Source: Isoetes taiwanensis | Lineage: Eukaryota; Streptophyta; Lycopodiopsida; Isoetales; Isoetaceae | Assembly (NCBI GenBank): GCA_021234155.1 | Contig: JAJEKV010000047.1 | Location: forward strand, 1,294,494 to 1,358,493 | DNA length: 64,000 nt | Direction of reading: 5' to 3' | Shown here: in pieces, positions 22,708 to 34,172 of the stretch | Layout of the letters: each line of letters begins with the position of its first letter | Numbering within the stretch: position 1 is the stretch's first letter | Made by a program: the position numbers and the translations under genes | The notes under the pieces: model-generated | The model's database searches: none | Told to the model about the DNA's origin: nothing | The model's input: the letters and a program-made list of their open reading frames with translations, nothing else

Positions 22708-25068
22708 GGTACTATTGCAATGATAGGCATCTGTATTGGCTTATATTTTGCTTCATCGGCTTATCAACAGACTGTGTCTCCTTGGAGCATCGTAAAATTA
22801 AACAACCTACCCCTTTCTTCGTTGTACAGAGTAGACATCCGTCTTATGTAGGGTTTTAGATTAAACCCAAGTATATCGGTCTTAGACTAGGACTCATGGC
22901 CAATGACTTTTGCTTTGAGGTCTGTGTACATTCATTTTTTCTTGACCGTTTGCTGCGTGGTTTTGCAGAAGTACCATGCACTCTTAATGGATTCAATGGA
23001 CTCTTTTAGTATCATATGCGCAGGTCATGTTTCAGACGAATAATTTTTGGATTCCTTGATTGAGGTTTCCTTGCTTTCATTGGACATGGCATGTATATAC
23101 CATAGTTCTGCACCTTTGATCTTGCTTGCAGCATCCTGCCATATTATGGAAGAGGATCACAGAAGCGAAATATTAAGAGGGAAAAGGAAGAACATCAGAT
23201 ATGCAAGAAATTAATGTCAGCGGGGTGCTTTTCCTTGTCTATTGAGTCCATAGCAAGATACGTCCTTATCTTTTGTTTTCTCCATTAGGCTGAAGGTTAG
23301 CGAGCCCGCTTATTCACATGATGGGACAGAATGCACCCTTATCCCTTGGGCAATGTCTGATCATGCAACACCACCAAATTGCCCAAAGTATAGACTAGAT
23401 CCAATAGAGGGTGCTTAGATGAACATTGTTTATGTGATTTTGGTGCAGAACATGATTAAGAAGACGTAGTAAACCTAATAAAATTCTCTAGAGTAAAGGG
23501 CTCTTTTGAGTCAAGGCTCCAAAAAAAGCTTCTGGCATCAAAAATCCTTAGAACAATTCAGCGTTCTCAAAAAATAACAAGAATGCGATGACTCTGCCAT
23601 TTTAATACTTGCAAAGCCTTGATTGTATAGTCTGCTAATCTTCTCTGGAAAATTCCTGTCATATGATTAACTTTATATAATCCCAATATGCATTGCAAAA
23701 AAATATGTCATAGTACTGTTGTTTGTTATGTTCCTTGTAGCGTGCCTTTCATCTCTTTTCTATATAAGCTTTGTTTTCCTTGATGAAATATTATGAACTT
23801 GTGAACTGTTACTCTGCAGATGTGGTTGAAGCTGCTGTCTACATGCTAGCTGTTCTGGGTTTAATTTTAACAGGAAGTTGGGGCACAAAAGTTTTACAAG
23901 TGTCACTTACAGCTGGGGCATTTGTTGGGCTTTTTTGGCTCTGGAACATATTGAGGTCATCCGTGCCCATTCTTTAACCCTCTGTTAGAATGTTCAATCC
24001 ACAAATGACAACAGCTAATTTTGCTGGTGCAGGCTCTCCATCATTCCTTGGCATATCATATGGCTTCCTCTTGGTGGCTCAAGGTATTTCCTCACAGTCG
24101 TGTTTGTACATCTCGTGGCTAAATACCAAATATGATAGATAGAACACATGATTTTTACGTAGGGGGTAGCCGAGCCATAGTAGAGAGACAGATATGTGGA
24201 TCGTATGGATGTTGAACAGAAGGATTTTGAAATCAAAATTCAGTCCAAGTTTTAATGGAAGTTCCCATATATTAGCCAAAGTGGGACCTTACTTATCTTC
24301 CAATTTCAACATGTTCTGCTCTCTCCTGTTAAAAATGTTGCTTGCACTGACAGAATATACCATAAAAGTCAGTATAAAAATGAGAGGAAAGAGATGCCCA
24401 TATGTGCATTTTCCAAAACCATATGTAAGGCATTTTATGTGGCCCTAATCATGGTTAGACATCTTTCTTATCCTGGCTAAAGTTCTATTAAAGGGTGGCA
24501 GATGTCTTTTTGGCTCAGACCTACAAAGTTCTAGAAGGTTAATGACCTGCTGATGAGGCCTGCATGCTTGCTCTCTGAGGCATGCTGTGACCACTTTTGT
24601 GGGTAAGAACTGGGTCGCTGGTTTGTGGAATGGGGTATGTGGGGATATGTACGGGCTTTGTTTACCTCAAATCACTCTGTAGTTTAATATGCGATATCCT
24701 AGTTTAATCCAGGAAAGAGGAAAGTTCTGTCTATTGAAATTTATTAAAGTCAAACCATTATTGGTTATTTAACATAAATACAGAAGGAAAAATAACTTGA
24801 AGACAGAGTTTATTGGCAAATATAGGATGGTGCTTGCATTGCATGCTGGAAATTGCAACACCCATTTTGTCTGCCCCTGAGCAATATTGAACTTCTGTGT
24901 CAGTTATTTTGTTGTTTCTTGGTTTATACTATCTGGACTCCTTATACCATATTTTGGTGTGATGGCAGTTTTGCAGCTCTGTGCTTGTACCTGGATAGTA
25001 TACATATTGCAATGCTAAGAGATATTGAAAATCTTCGTGCATATATGTACCATTACAAAAAGGCTTAA
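22708..25068 (+). CDS. Unnamed membrane protein, five C-terminal exons
   Basis: Five exon blocks join with consistent phases and GT-AG borders: 22708-22791, 22969-23023, 23820-23955, 24033-24083 and 24969-25068. The product runs GTIAMIGICIGLYFASSAYQ, QTVSPWSI, KYHALLMDSMDSFSIICAD, VVEAAVYMLAVLGLILTGSW and GTKVLQVSLTAGAFVGLFWL. It continues WNILRLSIIPWHIIWLPLGG, then SSFAALCLYLDSIHIAMLRD, and ends AYMYHYKKA-stop. Two to four hydrophobic segments followed by a charged amphipathic tail indicate a small integral membrane protein. I do not recognise the family. Exon order, phases and a clean terminal stop argue for a real gene rather than chance. The 5' exons, including the start codon and any targeting signal, are not identified. 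Confidence 0.6.
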
Positions 25069-25859
25069 TTAGAGAAGGTAAACATACTGTATAAAAGTTT
25101 ATTTTCAATCTGATGATCACTTGAACCCCATCATAGAGCCAGGAGAACCAATTCCATGCCCTAAAATGATTACAGGAAATATGATGTTAATGACATGTAA
25201 CTGAGATGAACTAAATTAGTTTATGCATTGATTATGCTGAAACATGGGCAATTATAGTTCGAGGAAACGGGAAAGAAAGTTTAATGGAGCCATTTGACAA
25301 AGTATGAGTCTAATTATGCCGGTAATGCCTAACTATATAGCTGATCAAATATTTTTAAACATCCAACCCATCAGTGTCTTTGGTAACTTGGAACAGTTGG
25401 GGAGGGGAATTTCTTGACCATATTATTTTTGTATATTCCTACTGGAAATGGACATTCCAGCAACTTCTATTGATTTTTTTATTATTCAGAAGTTCCATTA
25501 TTGTGATGGATCCTTAACTCTAAATGGGTCCTTAACAAAAAAATCAAAAAAATGTGGGCCACACAACAACCCATTGAATCTGCCTACGAATTATGAGCCA
25601 CACACGTGGCATTGATTAATATGGACCAGAAGCAACATTTCATCATTACTATTTATGCAAGTTATCAACAAAGAACATAGTTTGCTATGATATATGAACC
25701 ATCACAAAACAAAAATGTGCCCACTAGTTGCACATTTAAAACACCTCTTCATAATTCATAATCCATAGACTATATATGTACATGTAGAAAAAACAAAGGC
25801 AACATAGAAGAAAATGGGCCCACCAGTTGCACATTTATATATATTATATATACAGGCAA
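25069..25859. other. Intergenic
   Basis: AT-rich spacer, 3' flank of the membrane-protein gene. A phrase ATGGGCC-CACCAGTTGCACATTTA occurs at about 25815, with a diverged copy at about 25713. No gene is supported. Confidence 0.4.
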
Positions 25860-26811
25860 ATTGTCCTCACAGCTGGCTTATCTGCCCCCTAAAAAAACGA
25901 ATCGCCTTGTGGAGAGCATTCTTGTAAGCGTACAACATAGCCCAACACTCCTCTTCCAAAAGGTGGTGGCTATGGATGAAGCCCGGCTGCCCAACCTTGC
26001 TTTGGCAGTGGCGATGGGCGATGGGCCCCGGCCGACTCAAAGCTTCTTTGGAAAGACAAGCAAGCCCGGTGGTTCTTCGCTATGGAATGTGCAGCACACG
26101 GATGTGGACCGGTGCATAGCTTCTTGGACAAACCAAAGCGTTGCCTTGAAGCAGTACTTGGATGCTTGCTTCATGACCAAGCTTTGGGATGCAGAGGCCC
26201 TGTCACATGTCAAGGTGGCAAATTATCGACAGCAGGTTAATCCCATGCTCACGAGGGGCCCACACCACTATCTGCGCACCCATCTACCCATGAAAAAGCG
26301 CAGGGTGATTGCTTCCATTCGCACAGGTGCACACCACCTCCGCATTGAGACAGGGGAGATGGATTCGGAGCCGCGTGAGGACATAGTCCGTCTTTGCCAG
26401 CGAGCCATTGAGGATGAAAGTCACGCCCTTCGGGCTGTCCGTGCGACGAGCATATCCGGGCTCGGTATGCTTTCGGTTAGTTGTGCCCCATCGGGCCTTG
26501 CATGAGCTCTCGAGCACGCGGCCTCGTAAGCTTGTTGGGATCGTACCTCCGGGAGGTAATGGATCTGCGGACTTCGGTTATGCCCCCCGTCCGACATTAA
26601 CCTCAATTTGTACTTGTGATTATGTATATAAGCGTGCGGTATGTCGGCATCCTTATTGCTACTAAGGTTTTTCCCCCGAAAACCCTTCGGGGCGGGGGTT
26701 TTTTAATCCTGGTAGTAATACGCCTGCTGCTCTCTCTTTGTACTTGGGTCCCATAGGCCAGTTGGTCTCCGTGGACGATAAAATCATATTCTATTCTATT
26801 CTATTCTATTG
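25860..26811 (+). mobile_element. LINE relic, C-terminal end, with (TTCTA)n tail
   Basis: A 5'-truncated copy of the same LINE clade as 2885-4850 and 46395-47446. The ORF holds the region after the RT: LFQKVVAMDEARLPNLALAV, LWNVQHTDVDRC, HYLRTHLPMKKRRVIASIRT and GAHHLRIETG. A degraded zinc-knuckle-like end follows (RLCQRAIEDESHAL). The 3' UTR carries CCCATAGGCCAGTTGGTCTC and GTGGACGATAAAA, then the tail (TTCTA)n at 26788-26811. The frame is open for 214 codons, yet the final CxxC...H...C block is shifted out of frame, so the copy is inactive. Confidence 0.8.
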
Positions 26812-27127
26812 CCTGCCATGATGAAGCACGAAATTGCGTGCACGAACAAGGATGTTTTGATTGTCCAGTACAATACAATTATTCATTTTTCTTTGTCTCT
26901 ACTTCTTTCTTTCTTTTTTTTTCTTATGCTGCTCCATAATTTCCAGAGCACCATCTTTTTCCGACATGCCTCTCTTTCTAGAAATATCTGCACGAGCATT
27001 ACAATGCAACCTGTCTTGGCGAGTTTGCAAAGTCTCAGATGACACCTCCGCAAAACTGCTTGTGTCAAGTCGGCATCCTCCCTCATCTAAGCAGTGTAAG
27101 AATAAATCAGTGTAATTGTAATGTAAC

Positions 27128-27231
27128 CATTCAAAATATACTTCAATTTATGAGAAGGCAAGAAAAAGACAGAAACAAACATTCAAAATATACTTCAATT
27201 TATGAGAAGGCAAGAAAAAGACAGAAACAAA
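27128..27231 (+). repeat. 52-bp tandem duplication
   Basis: Two identical 52-bp units starting CATTCAAAATATACTTCAAT at 27128 and 27180. Confidence 0.9.
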
Positions 27232-27643
27232 CGAAGGATCAGAAAGAGCACAAAACTGAAGAATGTTGAGAACTCATCCGGATTGGCAAAAAAATATACA
27301 CCCGACACAGAAGGATCCGACTTGCCTGGAGGAATGGATCAGACTCGTCTAGAGAAGCGGTAGAAACATAGAACAAAACCGCAGGGAAGCATGAATCGTG
27401 ACACGTAAAAAACACTTAGGAGTCATTCTGCCGCATCCACCACTAGCGTCGTGCCACGTGGCACTGTTTCAAATCAAGAAACTTAACAGAAAAAAATTTG
27501 CTGCGATGAGCTTCTACTCCGGTGACTTCAAGCTTCTAATGCAGCATTTTACCTTGCATTCGGCATATTTACCAGCATTCTGGAGCATTTACCTAGCATT
27601 CCAAATCATTTACCTAGCATTCCGATTGTTTTCGCTCCTGGCA

Positions 27644-27735
27644 GAATGGCAATCTACTTGTCATCCCTGGGACGTCAACAGGGCTTCGCGCGTCACCCTG
27701 TTTCCATCCCAGGGATGGCAAGTAGATTGCCATTC
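27644..27735. repeat. 92-bp foldback (MITE-like or hairpin RNA candidate)
   Basis: The left arm GAATGGCAATCTACTTGTCA, continuing TCCCTGGGA, pairs with the right arm TCCCAGGGATGGCAAGTAGA, continuing TTGCCATTC, with one or two mismatches over about 30 bp. The inner part (AACAGGG-TTCGCGCG) also pairs loosely. Confidence 0.75.
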
Positions 27736-28649
27736 CTGTATACATAATCTATAGCGTGAATTAGGAGCAGGAATTCCAATTGCCCTATTGTTCAATGCAG
27801 GTATAGAGATGGATATGCTTGGAGTAATAGCAGTGCTTGGGCTACAGGGATTCATGCACAAAACATTGAAAAGAAAACGTACGGCCACGACCTTTTTTTG
27901 GAATTCCAAAATTAAAGCCATGAACCAGAAACAATTGCAGAACTCTAATCACACTAGATTTTGCGTAATTTACATGTTATTAACATCAAATAAATAATCA
28001 CTCAAGGATAAAATCTTGAGTGATTATTTAGCCTAACAAAACAAGGTGGTGTCACTGTTTTTATTCAAATGTAGGAACAATCTCCCCATTGGACAACCAT
28101 CCGTGCATATTGGATTATTCCAGATCATTATTTTTACTGGCAATTTCTCAACATTAATAGCTGCTAGTTCATGTAATAATCCGATTACCTGAGATAGCAC
28201 GTAGCTCTTAAAAATCGGTGATTCTTCATGTTATTCTTTGCTTGCAAATTCTTTATAAAACTTCCATCTCCACCGATATTCATTATAAAACTTCTATCTC
28301 CATCGATATTAAATGCAGGAACCTTTGGATATGTGGCAACTATGGATGTGTGACAACTATTGCAATTGTAGAAGGCAAGCCAAAAGTCCATTGCTCCAAG
28401 TCATGCATTGAAGAACAAATACACAATCAGCCGCTAATGCATGCCCAGAATAAGCAAATTCAAATCCATAAAATGCAATCCATCAAGTGTGTCTTCTCTT
28501 AGACACTTTGACAACACACATAAACTTGCATACATATGGTCGAAATGAGTCGAAGGATAACACAAGTCCTCAGAATGGCATAGCTCTTATGGCAGTTGCG
28601 GTAGGGATAGAACCCTGATCAGAATCCCTAATTTTGGGAACCAAGCTGT
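27736..28649. other. Intergenic
   Basis: No gene is supported. A short perfect inverted repeat lies at 27995-28030 (AATAATCACTCAAGGATAAA / ATCTTGAGTGATTATT). A roughly 27-bp direct repeat (AT(T/A)CATTATAAAACTTC-ATCTCCA-CGATATT) lies at 28250-28312. Confidence 0.4.
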
Positions 28650-28775
28650 GACGAACATACGGGTATTATACTTGTACGTACAAAGAAGGACGGCTCTTTG
28701 CGGTCGCTTGTGAATTACCGCAGCCTCAACGAAATTCCAATCCGCAATTTGTATTCTCTTCCATTAGCACAAGTG
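28650..28775 (+). pseudogene. Ty3/gypsy reverse-transcriptase scrap
   Basis: The plus strand reads VRTKKDGSLRSLVNYRSLNE followed by IPIRNLYSLPLAQ. This is the RT block KKDGSLR.CVDYR.LN..T..N.YPLP.. of Ty3/gypsy polyproteins. Only about 40 codons are present, and the similarity ends at the primer-binding-site-like sequence of the neighbouring LTR, which faces the other way. Confidence 0.65.
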
Positions 28776-28789
28776 TCTGGATTAGAACT

Positions 28790-28803
28790 GGGCTCTGATA
28801 CCA
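28790..28803 (-). other. Retrotransposon primer-binding site, tRNA-iMet type
   Basis: On the minus strand this reads TGGTATCAGAGCCC, complementary to the 3' end of plant initiator tRNA-Met. It lies three bases from the LTR end at 28807. Confidence 0.6.
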
Positions 28804-28806
28804 ATC

Positions 28807-29225
28807 TGATACAAATCACAAATTAACACAGATCTATAGAAACTATCAAAGAAGCAAATCACTCCAATCCCTAGGAAATGTTAATTCACCCAACAAGGCT
28901 CAGGTCAGGACAAGAAGCCTTTATCTTGCCCTCTCAACAACACTAGAGATACACAACGTCCGAGCTTTCACTTATCAGAAATCAATGGCACAAGGACTTG
29001 ATTATGGAAGGGGCTTCGGGCAGTTATAGGAGAGATAAAGGAACCTTTTCTTGAATCCATTTTGGGCTTCGAAATATCCACCACAAAGGGCAGACATGAG
29101 TGGATAGCCTTAATTCGACTATCTTCTGTGGTGCAGGGCGGCTGATCAAATTGCATTCGGATTGATCAGGCCATCGGTCAGATATTTTAATCGAGGCAAC
29201 GGGTGATGATTCGTTATCAGCCACA
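28807..29225 (-). mobile_element. Solo or single LTR
   Basis: A 419-bp segment bounded by TG...CA on both strands (TGATACAAATC... at 28807, ...ATCAGCCACA ending at 29225) with a tRNA-iMet primer site next to its 28807 end. It would therefore be a 5' LTR read on the minus strand. No second LTR is seen in the window. The boundaries are inferred from the dinucleotides and the primer site only. Confidence 0.5.
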
Positions 29226-29437
29226 TTATTATTTATAGGGAAAACTACCAAAATACCCGTATGAGTTTATGTAATTATCAAAATGCCCTTATGAGTTTTA
29301 AAATCACCAAAATGCCCTTGACTCAAATAAATATATAAATAAATTACCAATTTACCCCTACACACCAAAGTTAATGACCAAAATACCCTTACACACCAAA
29401 CTTAATTACCAAAATGGCATTATATACCAATTTTGAT

Positions 29438-29531
29438 CTCTTCCACTGGGTTTTGAGTCCCCCATGTACTCTTTGTATTCTTTTGAGTAATAAAGGTCCA
29501 CGTTTCATTAAAAAAAAAAAATAATAATAAT
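29438..29531 (+). mobile_element. Short poly(A)-tailed retro-insertion in the left MULE arm
   Basis: CTTCCACTGGGTTTTGAGTC, then TTTGTATTCTTTTGAGTAAT, then AAAGGTCCACGTTTCATT, poly(A) and (AAT)n. It interrupts the arm, whose counterpart on the right (29950-30010) lacks it. The 3' end resembles a LINE 3' UTR. The target duplication is unclear. Confidence 0.6.
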
Positions 29532-30085
29532 AATAATTACCAAAATGCTCTATACATCAAACTTAATTACCAAAGTATGCCTACACAGTCTTGTTGTGGC
29601 ACTTACAAGGAGCCAGTGTTTCCTGCGGTTTTAGTGCACGATGATGCTATTGGAGGCATGTTACTACCAGCCACACGCAGACCTCTTGGACGTCCAAAAC
29701 CTAAATGCACACGCACAGAAGAAGAAGATGTAGAGAAGAGGAATATCTTTATGGAAGGTGTAATGGAAGAGACACAATGCATGTAGTTGTAGGGCTCCAA
29801 TTCAGTGATGATTGTGACTTCTATAATCTCTTTGTTGAATTTAAACTTCTATTCTTGAGGCATTTAGTATAGATTGAGTAGGATAAGTATGTAAGGGCAT
29901 TTTGGTGATTAAGCTTGGTATGTAAGGGGTATTTTGATAACTAAGTTTGGTCTGTAGGGCATTTTGGTGATTAGTTTGGTGTAGATTGATCAAAATTGGT
30001 ATGTAATGGTAGTTTGATAATTAAGTTTAGTGTGTAGGGGTATTTTGGTAATTAAGTTTGGTGTGTAGGGGCAAATTGATAATTT

Positions 30086-31607
30086 TTTTTTTTTTGAGGG
30101 TACGAAGTTATGATTTTCTATTAATAAAAAGTGGTCCAAGACCTTATTACAAAGTGGCCCAAATGGCCTTATAGGAAGAAATAGCACATGGTCACCAGAT
30201 AGGAAGCATCAGTTTCATAAAAAGGCAGCTATCAGGCTAAGAAAGCACCATATAATAATGTCTGTGTACTCTGATTGAAGCACCTTCAACCTCTTCCCTA
30301 TCATTTACAAGAGGATATAAGCCTCTCCTCTCGTCTCATCCAGTAAGGGACTTGGTCCTCTTCCAACCATATCAAGTACTATGGGAAGTCCGCTACATTA
30401 GTGGAGCCCTACTAGAAACATGCATCCAGACTATGAAGCATACTCCCGAAATGTATTCCTGGAAGCATAGATTTTTCAGCATGGATAACTTGACTAGAAG
30501 TGCACTCTTAAAAGTTCACTCTCTTCTCCCATCCATAATACTATAGGAGATGTAAACCCTTTCAACTTGAAGCATACCCCGAAAGATTAAAGCAAAAAAA
30601 TACATTACGTACTAAGGAGAACTCCCTCCATCTTCTCATAAATGAGGTACTACGAGTGGTTCTCAAAGGATGTACATCAAACCCAAGCACCCACCACTTC
30701 ACTTTTGCAACTGCCTTCAACCTCTTCCTTGAAGGGGAAGTACTACAGACCATGGCCCTATTCCTTGAACAAAACAAAGGGAAGTTACTCACATTTTCTG
30801 CAGTCATAGGTACTACCGGAGAATGCCTCTTTCATTCCTAGAGAGCATTACCATACATCTGTCTCCTAGCCATGAAGCCCCACAGATCCATGGCTGCCCC
30901 GTCATGACAAATAGGAGTTGCAGTGGACAAAATATCTGTTTAAATAATATCTGCCTCCTGAAGCACACCCCGAAAGATTTGAAGACACTACCATTTAAAT
31001 AGTAAATGTGTTGCAGCTACAAGAGACACAGGTCTCCCGTCCTGTATTTCTTGCTTTACCAATCTGCCCTATACGGGTCACCATGTCATCCTCGCCAGCT
31101 GGGATGGAGATGGGTGATCCTATACCCTTAGAAGCTTATCTCAGCAAACAACACAAAAGCTTTGGAGCATTGTCATTAATCCAACCAGCACGCATGCCGT
31201 GAGTGCAGCAAGAATACACACTGTCCAAAACTGAAAAATATTACTGAAATCTGCCCTTAAGGCTCTAACAACAGTTTTAAGAAAAACTATCTGTTAGACT
31301 AGCTGGTGCTCAACCCGAATCACTTAGGAAATACATAATATCTCTACTGACCTGATCAGAATCTCATACAAAAGATACCTTCACCAGTGGTTGCGGCATT
31401 CACCTTGGCAGAATGAACCTGTTGCACGAAATCCATGGCAGAACGGAAAGCATAGATCTTGATGCATCTAAGGAACCGATGAACCAGCAATAGCAGCGAT
31501 CTGAGCTGCTCTTCCAGCATCGAGCGCAAGCAAGAGGCCTGCAAGCAACGGGCGGCCGCCGCCGCCGCCCTACTGAGCGTCTAGGGTTAGGTCGACCATA
31601 TTCATCC
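30086..31607 (-). mobile_element. 1.5-kb poly(A) retroposon in the right MULE arm
   Basis: A poly(T) run at about 30086-30099 (a poly(A) tail on the minus strand) starts the insert, and a GC-rich end (GGGCGGCCGCCGCCGCCGCC) lies near 31560. AAATTGATAATTT flanks both sides (30073-30085 and 31608-31621), a 13-bp target duplication typical of target-primed reverse transcription. Minus-strand text includes LKAVAKVKWWVLGFDVHPLR and RHACWINDNAPK, in broken frames. I cannot assign it to a LINE ORF or a retrogene. Confidence 0.65.
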
Positions 31608-31949
31608 TCCAAATTGATAATTTGTTTGTGTGTTTATTTTATACATTGTATTTATTTGAGCCAGGGGAATTTTGGTAAATTTGAAACTCATAAGGGCATT
31701 TTGTTAATTACATAAACTCATAGGGGTATTTTAGTAGTTTTTCCTTATTAAAAAGGCAATTCATAGTTAAGCTTAAATATTATAAATAATTTCCACTTAT
31801 AACCCATATAGGCTATCACCCTGTACATAGCGTAAGCTGGGTAAGTACTTATTGAGCCTGAGCCACGTCCTCGAGCCGACATAATGCCGTAACAATCCTT
31901 CTCTTCCTAAGAATGAAAGCATGCGTCAATATCGAGGGAAAAATTATTC

Positions 31950-32130
31950 ACCCTAATTCCTTTAAGGATGGTCATTCCAGTTCATTTAGGAATCGCATCA
32001 ATTCATTTAGAAGTTTTAATCTCAATTCTTTTAGAGACATTCATTCCAATTCAGTTAGAAATGGCCTCAGTTCTCTTAGAGGTCTTTCATCTTAGTTCCT
32101 TTAGAGATGGCCTCAAGTCAGTTGGAGGAC
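31950..32130 (+). repeat. Minisatellite encoding SFR-like repeats
   Basis: Degenerate units of about 24-30 bp (TTCATTTAGGAATCGCATCA-like) recur six to seven times. In one frame they read NSFRDGHSSSFRN...NSFRDIHSN, but no homologue is recognised and the frame is short, so I treat it as a repeat rather than a gene. Confidence 0.6.
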
Positions 32131-32309
32131 TTGTTATCCTTATAGTCATCAATAAAGAATTCAAATTATATCAATAAATGTCAATCTTTACATATTTCTT
32201 TGGTGAATCAGTTGCGACATTTATATTAAATTTGTCCTAAATAATAAAGATAATAATTTCTCTCAACTTTACCCATTCCTTTCGCAAAGTTTGTTCATAT
32301 TCATACAAG

Positions 32310-33420
32310 TGCGTTGTATTCTTTAAGATGGTCCTCACAATACCATACTGCATCAGAAGGTGGATGGAATTTCAACTTAAGTAGATACTTTCGATAAGAA
32401 TTATTCTGTATCTCCTTATCTTGATAAGTAAGTACCTCTTCTGATTCAAACACCTTCGCGTTACCCCTAACGTTAGGAGGTTCCGCATGTTCCATTTTCT
32501 GCAAGGTCTCAGGAGAAATTTCCTTCCCTTATAGGGTTTTGATACTTCAACATTAAAAACTAGATGTAGATAGTCCACCTCATGCAAATGATAGGCATTC
32601 TCACTGATTTTATCGTCAATCAAAATGGATTATAATGACTAATAGCCAATTTTACGTATCTATTACCCATTTTCGTAGACGTTTAGGAAAATGTATCCAA
32701 ACCCATTGACCTTTTGCACGGTCAAGTTTCCTTCGTTTCTTTGCAAGTCTAGAAATAATTATTTCCTGGCTTTTTGAATAAGAGTCTTCATCAGAAGCTA
32801 ACACTTCTCCTCCTATTATCGTAGTTGAAGATTCTAAAGAATATCTATACACCACTTCAAAGAGAGTTCTCTGGATAACTGAGCGAATGGGTTATTGTAG
32901 GCAAACTCTAGAAAAAGATACTCTTCCCATTGACTTTGCCTTTTGAATTTGTCTAGAAAAACATAATATGACATGATTCACAACCTCAGTCCGGCCATCC
33001 GTCTTGGAAAACTTTAAAATTGTGCCTAGATTCTATATGAGTTATCAACAAAAGAGTATGCTTGTTTGATGAACTGTCATGCTTGAGTTACGCAGAAGAA
33101 AATGAAATTGTTTTGACAATATGTCTACTACTGTCCAGATCTGATCATTCTTACGAGCAGGCTTTGGTAACCCTTGGATGAAGTTTACAGTGATGTGCGT
33201 CCAAGGTTTCTCAGGAATCGGCAAAGGCTAAAATAATATGGCAGGCTTACTAATAGAAGCTTTCATTTGTTGGCAGACAATGCAAACTTCTACATACCTC
33301 TTAACATCCCTTTCAAGCTTAGGCCAATAAAAATGTCTCTTCACAGAGGCTAGGGTAGCTTGAATGCCTATATGCCCGGAATATGGAGATTCATGGCATT
33401 CCTATATCATTCTTGACCTA
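32310..33420 (-). mobile_element. Ty3/gypsy chromovirus relic: integrase and chromodomain
   Basis: The minus strand reads, in element order, VKRHFYWPKLERDVKRYVEV then CIVCQQMK (integrase HHCC zinc region, about 33350-33270). Next come PLPIPEKPWTHITVNFIQGL and PKPARKNDQIWTVVD (integrase core entry, about 33215-33120), then FEVVYRYS near 32840. The end reads EEVLTYQDKEIQNNSYRKYL then LKLKFHPPSDAVWYCEDHLK (chromodomain, about 32440-32320). Stops and frameshifts separate the blocks. Gag, protease and RT are absent, and no LTR could be defined. Confidence 0.8.
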
Positions 33421-34172
33421 TATGCTTGTGTAACACATGTACGATTCCTGTATAAAAGTATGACATTCCACGTGTTTATACATATACATATAAATATCAT
33501 GGCACGTCACCATGGGTATTTTGGGCCCAATATAAATTAAATTAAAAGGGTTTAAGCTAGCTGATTATTCCCAGAAAACCCGAGTGGGGTATTCTCCCAT
33601 GCATAATGGATGGGAGGTTCAAATTACTCTGTTCTGTGCTACCTTCTGCGGTTCTATTTAAGAAGATCTACCTAGTTGTTGCGAGATCTGACTTCTCCTA
33701 GAACTGATTTGGTTGTGGAAAGTCAGACTAGGATGCTTCATTGCCCTTTGGGCGGCAAATCTGGCAGCATTCGTTCCCCTTTTGTCCATAAATGAATTCT
33801 TTGCCCTTTTTGTCCGTAAATAATTTGCATCTTTCTATCCCTGCTTTACGTTACCGGATCTGCCTCAGATTTTTAGAAAACAGCCTGAAAAGCCAAGATT
33901 TCAAGTTTTATGTTGCCAGATCTACCTCTAATGGTTGCTTCCATTGCCAAATCTGCTCTGGAGGTTGCTTTCGTTGCTAGATCTGCCTCTGAAGGTTGCT
34001 CCCAAATCTCAGCTCCTCATAACGAATAGGGCAAGTGAACAGGGCAAGCAGAGTGGCGTCGCAAAGTAGCAAGTGACCAGGGCAAGCAGAGTGGACAAAA
34101 AAGTGAACAGGGCGGCGCCGCTCCACAAACATGGAGCACAATTACGATATTTAATTTTCACGCAATAATGCC
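33421..34172. other. Spacer next to the gypsy relic
   Basis: No gene is supported. The phrases GTTGC(T/C)..CC(A/T)GATCTGCCTCT recur at 33900-34010. A 14-bp repeat (GCAAGCAGAGTGG) lies at 34045-34095. The stretch 33430-33560 may be an LTR edge, but I cannot show it. Confidence 0.35.

Larger units (their letters stand above)
29238..31744. mobile_element. Long-TIR Mutator-like element (MULE), nested insertions
   Basis: Terminal inverted repeats: left starts GGGAAAACTACCAAAATACC at 29238; the complement of the right end starts GGAAAAACTACTAAAATACC at 31744. The arms (about 200-350 bp) are built of degenerate ACCAAAATGCCC-TTATGAGTTT / ACACCAAACTTAATT modules. The flanks TTATTTATA (29229-29237) and TTATTAAAA (31745-31753) look like a decayed 9-bp target duplication, as expected for MULEs. 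The core at 29577-29786 ends with LLPATRRPLGRPKPKCTRTE, resembling the C-terminal PP.RRP.GRPKK tail of MULE transposases. Two retro-insertions interrupt the arms (listed separately). No intact transposase is present. Confidence 0.7.

Noticed and set aside
24015-24448. Opposite-strand and alternative-frame ORFs within the membrane-protein introns
   Set aside because: No conserved motif; they are introns of the plus-strand gene.
31913-32095. SFR-repeat ORF as a gene
   Set aside because: The reading frame follows a degenerate minisatellite and has no homologue I know.
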